Below, one piece after another: positions 45,209-53,166 of a stretch of 64,000 nucleotides of DNA; the stretch's first letter is position 1; each line of letters opens with the position of its first letter. Made by a program: the position numbers and the translations under genes. The stretch lies in the NCBI RefSeq assembly GCF_900110965.1, contig NZ_FOFO01000009.1:32747-96746 (forward strand). The letters run 5' to 3'. This DNA comes from Ectothiorhodospira magna (GTDB taxonomy: Bacteria > Pseudomonadota > Gammaproteobacteria > Ectothiorhodospirales > Ectothiorhodospiraceae). The notes under the pieces were generated by a model. It was not told the origin of the DNA, ran no database searches, and saw only the letters and a list, made by a program, of their open reading frames with translations.

Positions 45209-45238
45209 CGGGCCTTCCTTGTCGCTTCTTCTCCGGTT

Positions 45239-46753
45239 TTGCTAGAATGCCCGCCCAAACCGGTCCTGCCCCCCGCAAGGAGCATCCCCATCATTCCCGT
45301 ACCGTACAGCCTGCCTTTGCTGTTTCTGCTTGCCTTTTCCGCCTCGGTGCTGGCGGAGGAGACGGTCACCCCTGCCGTGCCCGATCCGGCCCCGGTCACC
45401 GACCGCCCCGGCCCCACCACCCTGGACGCCGACACCCGCCGCTATCTGGGCCTGATGCCCCGCGCCTTCGACGAGGGCCAGATCACCGAATCCCTGCCCG
45501 CCGGTCCCGGCCTGTACGAGATCTACCAACTGGCCCTGGACCACGACGACGCCTGGGCCGCCGCCCGCGCCCGTCTGGAAGGGGCCAGGGAAGCCTACCC
45601 CATCGCCCGTGCCCAACTGCTGCCCAGGGTCACCCTCAGCGGCAGCACTGGCGAAACCCGGCGGGAATCAGAAACCGCCATGGGCACCGACGACCGCACC
45701 TATACCCAGGACACCGTGCGCCTGCAGGCCCGTCAGCCCCTGTTCAATCTGGACAGTTTCAACCGCACCCGCATGGCCCTGCGGGAAGTGGACGTGAGCG
45801 AATACGAACTGGAAATGGCCCGCCAGGAACTGATCCAGCGGGTGGTGGAGGCCTACACCGGCCTGCTGCTGGCCCAGGAACGGCTCAATCTGGTGCGCCT
45901 GCAGGCCCAGGCAGTGGAGGCCCAGAAGCATCAGGCCGAACGGATGCGGGTCGGCGGCATTGCCACCCGCACCGACGTCCAGGAAGCCCAGGCCCGACTG
46001 GACCTGATCCGCGCCCAGGAAATCCAGGCCGTGAATCAGCGGGACATCCGCCGCCGGGAACTGCGCCTGATCACCTACACCCTCATCGAAGCGGTCCAGC
46101 CCCTGCGGGAAGACATGCCCTTCACCCCGCCAGAGCCGGCGGATATGGACATCTGGATCGCCCAGGCCGGGGAACAGTCTCTGGACGTACTGGCCCAGAC
46201 CCAAATGCTGGAACGGGAACAGTTCAACGTCCGCCGCGCCAGAAGCCAGCATTACCCCACCCTGGACCTAGTGGCCGGCTATGAACGCTTCTCCAATTCC
46301 GACCTGGGCTACAGCCGGGATGAATATGGCCGGATCATGGTCGAACTCAACCTGCCCCTGTACCAGGGGGGCCGGGTGACCGCCGAAACCCGCCAGGCCC
46401 GGGCCGGCGTGGACGAGGCCCGGCAACGGCTGGAACGCAGCCGCCGGGAAAGCGAACTGGCCGCCGGCAGCGCCTGGCTGGACCTGGTCAACAGCCTCGC
46501 CCGCATCGAGGCCCTGGAACAGGCCCGCCAGTCCAGCGAAACCGCCCTGATGGCCGCGGAAGTCTCCCTCACCGTGGCCTACCGCACCTTCGTGGACGTG
46601 CTCAACGCCCAGCAACAACTCTACGAAGCCCGTTTTGAACTGCTCAGCGCCCGGATCGACTATGTCCGTGCCTTCGTCGCCCTGCATGCCGCCACCGGCG
46701 CCCTCGACGACGGCATCATCGAACGCCTGGATGGCTGGCTGAAGAGATCCTGA
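45239..46753 (+). CDS. TolC-family outer-membrane channel of a type I secretion system
   Basis: Up to 504 residues. A signal sequence (YSLPLLFLLAFSASVLA) is followed by two outer-membrane efflux repeats of long helices: YEIYQLALDHDDAWAAARARLEGAREAYPIARAQ-type and LNLVRLQAQAVEAQKHQAERMRVGGIATRTDVQEAQARLD-type segments. The C-terminal repeat has ARAGVDEARQRLE and YRTFVDVLNAQQQLYEAR. It would form the trimeric exit duct for the ABC/HlyD pair encoded next. The start is unusual: there is no ATG or GTG before the signal sequence. TTG 45239 lacks a ribosome-binding site, whereas AAGGAG at 45277-45282 is followed only by ATC 45290 and ATT 45293. Confidence 0.9.
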   Translation: MLECPPKPVLPPARSIPIIPVPYSLPLLFLLAFSASVLAEETVTPAVPDPAPVTDRPGPTTLDADTRRYLGLMPRAFDEGQITESLPAGPGLYEIYQLALDHDDAWAAARARLEGAREAYPIARAQLLPRVTLSGSTGETRRESETAMGTDDRTYTQDTVRLQARQPLFNLDSFNRTRMALREVDVSEYELEMARQELIQRVVEAYTGLLLAQERLNLVRLQAQAVEAQKHQAERMRVGGIATRTDVQEAQARLDLIRAQEIQAVNQRDIRRRELRLITYTLIEAVQPLREDMPFTPPEPADMDIWIAQAGEQSLDVLAQTQMLEREQFNVRRARSQHYPTLDLVAGYERFSNSDLGYSRDEYGRIMVELNLPLYQGGRVTAETRQARAGVDEARQRLERSRRESELAAGSAWLDLVNSLARIEALEQARQSSETALMAAEVSLTVAYRTFVDVLNAQQQLYEARFELLSARIDYVRAFVALHAATGALDDGIIERLDGWLKRS

Positions 46754-46755
46754 TC

Positions 46756-48465
46756 ATGTCCGACCCCAAAGAAGCCCGCTCAGCCATCCTGGCTGCCCTC
46801 GGGCAGTTCCGTCATGTTTTCGGTTCCGCCCTGGCCTTCAGCATGGTCATCAACCTGCTCATGCTGGTCCCGGCCATCTACATGCTCCAGCTCTACGACC
46901 GGGTACTGGCCAGCATGAACGTCTCCACCCTCATCATGCTCACCCTGGTGGTGGTGGGGCTGTACATTGTCTTGGCCGCCATGGAAATGATCCGCAGCAA
47001 GACCCTCATCCGCATGGGCAACCGGCTGGATGAACAACTCAACGGCCAGGTGTTCCGCGCCACCTACGAAAGCTACCTGCGCCAGGGCAACGGCAACGCC
47101 CAGCAGTCCCTGTCCGATTTCACCAATGTGCGCCAGTTCACCACCGGCCAGGGCATCATCGCCTTCTTCGACGCCCCCTGGACCCCCATCTTCATCATGG
47201 TCATGTTCATGTTCCATTGGAAGATCGGGGTACTGGCCATTTTTGGCGCCACCATTTTGCTGATCCTGGCCCTGGCCAACGAATGGCTCACCTCCAAGCC
47301 CCTGTCCGAAGCCAACCGCATCGCCAACCGGGCCAATGCCCAGGCCGCCTCCAACCTGCGCAACGCGGAAGTCATCGAGGCCATGGGCATGATCGACCGG
47401 GTGCGTACCCGCTGGCTGTCCATGCACCACAAGATGCTCGACCATCAGACCGTGGCCAGCGAACGGGCCGCCGTCCTCACCGGCCTGACCAAAACCCTCT
47501 CCCTGGCCATGCAGTCCCTGGTGCTGGGTCTGGGGGCCTGGCTGGTGATTCACAACGAAATGACCGCCGGCATGATGATCGCCGGCTCCATCCTCATGGG
47601 TCGGGCCCTGGCCCCCATGCAGCAGCTCATCGGCTCCTGGCGCGGTTTTGTCGCCACCCGCAACGCCCACGAACGGGTCAGTGGTCTGCTGCGCACCTTC
47701 CCGGAGCGGCCAGAAGCCCTGCCCCTGCCCCCCCCCAAGGGTCACCTCAAGGTGGAAGGGCTCTACGCTGCTCCCCCTGGTGTGCAAAAGCCAGTGATCA
47801 GCAACGTCTCCTTTGCTCTGGAGGCCGGCCAGATCCTGGGTATGGTGGGCCCCAGCGCCTCGGGCAAATCCACCCTGGCCCGACTGCTGGTGGGGGTCTG
47901 GTCCCCCATGGCAGGCAAGGTCCGCATGGACGGCGCCGACCTCTACACCTGGGACAAACGCCAGTTGGGTGACCATATCGGCTATCTGCCCCAGGACATC
48001 GAACTGTTCGACGGCACCGTGGCGGAAAACATCGCCCGCTTTGGCCAGATCGACCCGGATCAAGTGGTCAAGGCCGCCCAGAAGGCGGGTGTCCATGAGA
48101 TGATCCTGCGCTTCCCCGGCGGCTACGACACCGTCATCGGCACCGGCGGCTTCAACCTCTCCGGCGGCCAGCGCCAGCGCATTGCCCTGGCCCGGGCAGT
48201 TTACGGCAGCCCCCGCCTGATCGTACTGGACGAACCCAACTCCAACCTGGACGACAGCGGCGAACAGGCCCTGATCACCACCGTGCGGCAACTCAAGGCC
48301 GACGGGGTCACCGTCATCATCATCACCCACCGCACCAGCATCATCGCCGCCGTGGACCAGATGCTGGTGATGCGGGACGGCCAGGCCAGCATGTTCGGCC
48401 CACGGGATGACGTTCTCACCGCCCTCAAATCCGGCGGTGCCATGACCCCCAGGAGCCAGCCCTGA
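46756..48465 (+). CDS. Type I secretion ABC transporter (PrtD-like permease/ATPase)
   Basis: 569 residues. An N-terminal membrane domain of about six spans (FGSALAFSMVINLLMLVPAIYMLQLYDRV first) has no C39 peptidase, as in the PrtD/AprD/LipB group. The ATPase domain carries Walker A GPSASGKST, the signature LSGGQRQRIALARA and Walker B LIVLDEP, with an H-loop in ITHRTS. It energises one-step export of proteins with uncleaved C-terminal signals. It lies 2 bases after the TolC-like gene and overlaps the HlyD-like gene by one base. The likely substrates are the large proteins at 39032, 42235 and 58616. Confidence 0.95.
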   Translation: MSDPKEARSAILAALGQFRHVFGSALAFSMVINLLMLVPAIYMLQLYDRVLASMNVSTLIMLTLVVVGLYIVLAAMEMIRSKTLIRMGNRLDEQLNGQVFRATYESYLRQGNGNAQQSLSDFTNVRQFTTGQGIIAFFDAPWTPIFIMVMFMFHWKIGVLAIFGATILLILALANEWLTSKPLSEANRIANRANAQAASNLRNAEVIEAMGMIDRVRTRWLSMHHKMLDHQTVASERAAVLTGLTKTLSLAMQSLVLGLGAWLVIHNEMTAGMMIAGSILMGRALAPMQQLIGSWRGFVATRNAHERVSGLLRTFPERPEALPLPPPKGHLKVEGLYAAPPGVQKPVISNVSFALEAGQILGMVGPSASGKSTLARLLVGVWSPMAGKVRMDGADLYTWDKRQLGDHIGYLPQDIELFDGTVAENIARFGQIDPDQVVKAAQKAGVHEMILRFPGGYDTVIGTGGFNLSGGQRQRIALARAVYGSPRLIVLDEPNSNLDDSGEQALITTVRQLKADGVTVIIITHRTSIIAAVDQMLVMRDGQASMFGPRDDVLTALKSGGAMTPRSQP

Positions 48466-49847
48466 TGAAAGACCTGATCAAGCGCACCGGCGACATCATC
48501 AGCCGCCCCGGCACCCGCCTCACCACCGAAGGGGAAGGGGAGGGGGGCCGCCCCTCCGCCGCCGTGGAACGGGGGCCTGGGGGCATCATGACCCTGGGCT
48601 GGCTCATCATCATCCTGGGCCTGTTCGGATTCGGGGTCTGGGCCGCCACCGCCCCCCTGGACTCCGGCGTCACCGCCCCCGGCACCATCGTGGTGGACTC
48701 CCAGCGCATACGGGTCCAGCACCTCACCGGCGGCATCGTCGATGACATCCTAGTGCGGGACGGCGACCAGGTCCACCGGGGCCAGGTCATGATCCGCCTC
48801 AACCGCACCAACCCCCAGGCGGAACTGGCCATCGTCCGCTCCCAACTGCTCTCCTTCCTGGCGGTGGAAGCCCGCCTGCTGGCGGAACGGGACGGCGCCG
48901 ACGCCCTGGTCCTGCCCCCGGACGTAGTCCAGGAAATGCACGACCCCCGCATCGCCCAGGTGGTCAGCACCCAGCAACAGCTGTTCACCACCCGCCGGGA
49001 CGGCCTGGGGAACGAACTGGCCATCCTGGAAGAAAACGCCCGGGGCATCCGGGAACAGATCCAGGGCCTGGAAGCCCAGCAGACCAGCAAGCGCCGCCAG
49101 ATTGAACTGCTGGAAGAAGAACTGGCCGCCATGCAGGTCTTGTTCGAGGAAGGCTACGTCCCCCGCACCCGCATCTTTGAACTGGAACGGGCCCTGGCCC
49201 AGACCCAGGCCGGCCTGTCCGAGGACATCGCCGCCCTGGGCCGTGCCCGCGCCGCCCTGAGCGAAGTGCGCCTGCACAAGGTCCAGCGGGAACAGGAATA
49301 CCACAAGGACATCGACACCCAGCTGGGCAACATCCAGCGGGAAGTGGACAGCCTGCAGGAGCGCCGTATCGCCCTCACCGACCAGCTGGAGCGGGTGGAA
49401 ATCCGCGCCCCCGTCACCGGCGTGGTGGTCAACCGCCAGATCAACTCCATCGGCGGCGTCATCCGCGCCGGCGAGGACATCCTCGAACTGGTCCCCGACG
49501 GCGAACCCCTGGTGGTCCAGGCCCAGGTGCCGCCCCAGTCCATCGAACTGGTCACCGAAGGGCTCACCGCCATGGTCCGTTTCACCGCCCTGAGCACCAT
49601 GAACCCGGTGGTGGAAGGGCAGGTGACCCGGGTATCCGCCGACCGGCTCACGGATCAACGCAGCGGCATGGACTACTTTGAAGTCCGCATCGAAGTCACC
49701 CCGGAGGAACTGGCCCGGCTCACCTTCGAGCGCATCGTCCCCGGCATGCCGGTGGACGTGGTCATCCGCACCGGCGAACATAGCCTGCTCCATTACCTGC
49801 TCAAGCCGGTGATGGATCATGTGTTCACCGCGTTCCGGGAACGCTAG
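48465..49847 (+). CDS. HlyD-family periplasmic adaptor of type I secretion
   Basis: 460 residues. A cytoplasmic N-terminus and one membrane span near residues 40-60 (LGWLIIILGLFGFGVWAATA) precede the lipoyl/barrel-sandwich half IRVQHLTGGIVDDILVRDGD. A long alpha-hairpin rich in Glu, Gln and Leu (about 130-310) follows. The returning lipoyl half has IRAPVTGVVVNRQI, and the beta-barrel domain has VVEGQVTRVSADRLTD. It bridges the ABC transporter and the TolC-like channel. ATG 48465 overlaps the ABC gene stop by one base. Confidence 0.95.
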   Translation: MKDLIKRTGDIISRPGTRLTTEGEGEGGRPSAAVERGPGGIMTLGWLIIILGLFGFGVWAATAPLDSGVTAPGTIVVDSQRIRVQHLTGGIVDDILVRDGDQVHRGQVMIRLNRTNPQAELAIVRSQLLSFLAVEARLLAERDGADALVLPPDVVQEMHDPRIAQVVSTQQQLFTTRRDGLGNELAILEENARGIREQIQGLEAQQTSKRRQIELLEEELAAMQVLFEEGYVPRTRIFELERALAQTQAGLSEDIAALGRARAALSEVRLHKVQREQEYHKDIDTQLGNIQREVDSLQERRIALTDQLERVEIRAPVTGVVVNRQINSIGGVIRAGEDILELVPDGEPLVVQAQVPPQSIELVTEGLTAMVRFTALSTMNPVVEGQVTRVSADRLTDQRSGMDYFEVRIEVTPEELARLTFERIVPGMPVDVVIRTGEHSLLHYLLKPVMDHVFTAFRER

Positions 49848-49895
49848 GGGCGCCCGTGCCGAACAGGACGTCGGCGGCACCGCCGGGAAACAGCC

Positions 49896-51059
49896 ATGCG
49901 TGTACTGCACGTCTATAAGACCTACTTCCCCGAAACCCAGGGGGGGCTGGAGGAGGTGATCCGCCAGATCTGCCTCTACACCCGTCCCCTGGGGGTGGAA
50001 AGCCGCATCCTGACCCTGGCCCGGAACGCCCATCCCGCCGTCATCCAGTTGCCCGAAGCCACCGTTCACCGCCTGCCCCGACAGGCGGAAGTGGCTTCCT
50101 GCGGGCTGTCCTGGCCCTTCTTTGCCGCCTTCCGGGAACAGGCCGCCTGGGCCGATGTGATCCATTACCATTTCCCCTGGCCCATGGCGGACCTGGCCCA
50201 CCTGCGCCATGCCCCCGATCGGCGCAGCATTGTTACCTACCACGCGGACATCGTCCGCCAGCAGGGCCTGCTGCGCCTCTACCGGCCTCTCATGAACCGC
50301 TTTTTAGCCCGGGTGGATGCGGTAGTGGCCACCTCCGACAACTATCGCCGCACCAGTCCGGTGCTGCAGGCCCTGGGCCAGCAGGTCCAGGTCATCCCCA
50401 TTGGCCTGGGAGACGGCAGCCTGCCCAACCCCTGTCCCCGGCGCCTGCACGCCCTGCAGGACCGTTTCGGCACCGACTTCCTGTTCTTCATCGGTGTCCT
50501 GCGCTACTACAAGGGTCTGCATATCCTGTTACAGGCCCTCGCCGCCCATCCCGATGACGCCCCCACCCTGGTCATCGCCGGCACCGGTCCCATGGAAGTC
50601 CGTCTCCATCGCCAGGCCCGGCGCATCGGTCTCAACCGGATTCACTTTCTGGGCCCTATCGACGAAGCAGACAAACATGCCCTGCTGCACCTGTGCCGGG
50701 CGGTGGTCTTCCCCTCCCACCTGCGTTCTGAAGCCTTCGGCGTCACCCTGCTGGAAGGGGCCATGCACGGCAAGCCCCTCATCAGTACCGACATCGGCAC
50801 CGGCACCAGCTACGTCAACCGCGATGGCCACACCGGGCTGGTGATCCCCCCCGACGACCCCCAGGCCCTGCGCCGGGCCATGGACACCCTGTATCGGGAC
50901 CCGGTCCTGGCCCGTCGCCTGGGGGAAGGCGCCCGCCAACGCTATCTGGACCATTTCACCGCGCCCCGCATGGCCCAGGCCTATCACCGCCTGTATCAGG
51001 GCCCATCGACAGACACCATGCCAACATCCTCTGCTTCCCCGACAGACACACAGGCTTGA
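49896..51059 (+). CDS. GT4-family glycosyltransferase, first gene of the second ABC glycan locus
   Basis: 387 residues, GT-B fold. The N-terminus RVLHVYKTYFPETQGGLEEVIRQ is typical of GT4 mannosyltransferase-like enzymes of the WbdB/WbdC/WbpY kind. The donor domain has FIGVLRYYKGLHILLQAL, and the EX7E region reads SEAFGVTLLEGAMHGKPLISTD. In O9a-type clusters such enzymes add the primer or adaptor mannoses. The locus order (GT4, wzm, wzt, wbdD-like, double GT4) supports that role by analogy. It ends 6 bases before wzm. Confidence 0.88.
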   Translation: MRVLHVYKTYFPETQGGLEEVIRQICLYTRPLGVESRILTLARNAHPAVIQLPEATVHRLPRQAEVASCGLSWPFFAAFREQAAWADVIHYHFPWPMADLAHLRHAPDRRSIVTYHADIVRQQGLLRLYRPLMNRFLARVDAVVATSDNYRRTSPVLQALGQQVQVIPIGLGDGSLPNPCPRRLHALQDRFGTDFLFFIGVLRYYKGLHILLQALAAHPDDAPTLVIAGTGPMEVRLHRQARRIGLNRIHFLGPIDEADKHALLHLCRAVVFPSHLRSEAFGVTLLEGAMHGKPLISTDIGTGTSYVNRDGHTGLVIPPDDPQALRRAMDTLYRDPVLARRLGEGARQRYLDHFTAPRMAQAYHRLYQGPSTDTMPTSSASPTDTQA

Positions 51060-51065
51060 CCAAGC

Positions 51066-51869
51066 ATGGACCGCAGCCTGCAACAACTGACCGCCCTGTG
51101 GCGCTTCCGGCATTTTGTCCTGGGGGAGGTGGCCAAGGAATTCCGCGCCCGTTTTGCCCGCAGCCGCCTGGGCGCCCTGTGGATCATCCTGCATCCCCTG
51201 GCCCTGGTGGCGGTCTACGCCCTGGTCCTGTCCGCCGTTCTGGCCGCCAAACTGCCCGGCATCGACAGCCCCTACGCCTTTGCCATCTATCTCACCGCCG
51301 GCATCTTCGCCTGGAGCCTGTTTGCCGACATCCTCACCCGCTGCACCCGCCTGTTTGTGGAACAGGGCAACGTGCTCAAAAAAGTGGTCTTCCCCCGCAT
51401 CACCCTGCCCATCATCGTGCTGGGGGTGGCCCTGATCGACAACCTGGTGCTGTTGCTGGCCATTTTGATCATCTTCGGCCTGCTGGGTCACTGGCCCGGC
51501 GGCCAGATCCTTTGGCTGCCCCTGCTGCTGCTGCTCAACATGGCCCTGGCCCTGGGCCTGGGCCTGATCCTGGGCACCCTCAACGTCTTCATCCGCGACG
51601 TGGGTCAGGTGGTGCCCATCGCCCTGCAATTTGGCTTCTGGCTCACCCCCATCGTCTACACCCCCGACATCCTGCCCGCCGCCCTGGCGGCCCTGCTGGC
51701 TTGGTCCCCCCTGTTCCCCCTGGTGGGGGCTTACCAGTCGGTGCTGGTATTCAACACCGCCCCGGAGCCGGCCCACCTGCTGGCCCTGGCCACATTGGTG
51801 ACCGGACTGCTGGCCCTGGCCCTGATCCTGTTCCGACGCGCCAGCGCCGAGATGGTGGACCTGCTGTGA
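51066..51869 (+). CDS. wzm: ABC-2 type polysaccharide export permease (Wzm), system 2
   Basis: 267 residues, about six membrane spans. The amphipathic start FVLGEVAKEFRARFARSRLGALWIILHP and the later LGLILGTLNVFIRDVGQVVPIALQFGFWLTPIVY are classic Wzm signatures. It is clearly diverged from the permease at 23649, so this is a separate transporter, not a recent duplicate. Its stop overlaps the wzt start (GTGA). Confidence 0.92.
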   Translation: MDRSLQQLTALWRFRHFVLGEVAKEFRARFARSRLGALWIILHPLALVAVYALVLSAVLAAKLPGIDSPYAFAIYLTAGIFAWSLFADILTRCTRLFVEQGNVLKKVVFPRITLPIIVLGVALIDNLVLLLAILIIFGLLGHWPGGQILWLPLLLLLNMALALGLGLILGTLNVFIRDVGQVVPIALQFGFWLTPIVYTPDILPAALAALLAWSPLFPLVGAYQSVLVFNTAPEPAHLLALATLVTGLLALALILFRRASAEMVDLL

Positions 51870-53152
51870 ACCTGCTGACATTGCAACAGATCGGCAAGGT
51901 CTACCGCACCTATGGCTCGGAATGGCGCCGGCTGGCCCGGCTGATGGGTTTGCCCTTCACCCCGGTGGAAGAACATTGGGTGCTGCAGGACATCCACTTC
52001 ACCCTGGGGGCCGGAGAGGCCCTGGGCATCGTTGGCCGCAACGGCGCCGGCAAGAGCACCCTGCTCAAGCTCATCACCGGCACCATCCCCCCCAGCCAGG
52101 GCCAGCTCTGGCGCCGGGACGGGCTGCGCATCGCCGCCATCCTGGAACTGGGCCTGGGTTTCGTCCCCGAATTCACCGGCCGGCGCAACGCCCTGCACAC
52201 CGCCGAACTCATGGGCCACGACCGCCGCGCCATCGAAGCCGCCATGCCCGAGATCGAAGCCTTTGCCGACATCGGTGACTACTTCGACCAGCCGGTCCGC
52301 ACCTACTCCACCGGGATGCAGGCCCGGGTGGCCTTTGCCACCGTCACCGCCTTTCGCCCCGACCTGCTCATCGTCGATGAAGCCCTGTCGGTGGGAGACG
52401 CCTTTTTCCAGGCCAAATGCTTTGAGCGCATCGCCCGCTACCGGGAACAGGGCATGGCCCTGATCCTGGTCACCCATGCAATGAACGATGTCATCGTCCA
52501 TTGCGACCGGGCCCTGCTGCTGCACCAGGGCCGACTGCTGGCGGACGGTCCTCCGGTGGACATCACCAACCGCTATTTCGACACCCTGTTCACCCGCCGT
52601 CCCGCCACCGTCGCTGATCAGGACGACACCTTCACTCAGGGCCAGCAGGCCCTGTTCCACACCCGGCCCGGCTACCGCAAGGAAGAACACCGCTGGGGGG
52701 AGGGCGGGGCGGAAATCCTCGATGTCCAGATCCGCGCCGACGGCCACCTGTTCCCGGCGGAAATCCCCAGCGGCGCCCAGGTGGAATTTGCCTTCAAGGT
52801 GCGTTTTGATCAGGATTATCCCGCCGTGGTCCCCGGCCTGCTGATCAAGACCCTGGACGGGGTGTTTGTCTACGGCACCAACGCCCACGACGCCACCGCC
52901 GGCCAGGCGCCCCCCCTGTCGGTGCGCCAGGGCCAATGCTACCACTTCGCCTTTGCCCTGGCCCTGACCCTCAACGCCGGCGACTATCTGATATCCTTTG
53001 GCATCTCCAGCGGCGATCCCGTCCGGGGGGAGAATCTGGTCCCCCTGGACCGTCGCTACGATGCCCTGATCCTCCATGTCCACCGCCCGGTACCCTTCTG
53101 GGGTATCGCGGACCTGGGCGCCCGTTATCAACAGCATCCCGTGGATTCTTGA
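51866..53152 (+). CDS. wzt: ABC polysaccharide export ATPase with Wzt C-terminal domain, system 2
   Basis: 428 residues, close to the length of E. coli O9a Wzt. Walker A is GRNGAGKST, the signature is YSTGMQARVAFA, Walker B is DLLIVDEALSVGD, and the H-loop is in THAMNDV. From about residue 285 comes a beta-sandwich Wzt_C domain (EILDVQIRADGHLFPAEIPS, VVPGLLIKTLDGVFVYGTN) that in O9a binds the phosphomethyl-capped chain end. The next gene encodes a WbdD-like capping protein, so the pair makes functional sense. The GTG start overlaps the wzm stop. Confidence 0.93.
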   Translation: MNLLTLQQIGKVYRTYGSEWRRLARLMGLPFTPVEEHWVLQDIHFTLGAGEALGIVGRNGAGKSTLLKLITGTIPPSQGQLWRRDGLRIAAILELGLGFVPEFTGRRNALHTAELMGHDRRAIEAAMPEIEAFADIGDYFDQPVRTYSTGMQARVAFATVTAFRPDLLIVDEALSVGDAFFQAKCFERIARYREQGMALILVTHAMNDVIVHCDRALLLHQGRLLADGPPVDITNRYFDTLFTRRPATVADQDDTFTQGQQALFHTRPGYRKEEHRWGEGGAEILDVQIRADGHLFPAEIPSGAQVEFAFKVRFDQDYPAVVPGLLIKTLDGVFVYGTNAHDATAGQAPPLSVRQGQCYHFAFALALTLNAGDYLISFGISSGDPVRGENLVPLDRRYDALILHVHRPVPFWGIADLGARYQQHPVDS

Positions 53153-53166
53153 CGCATATATAAGGT

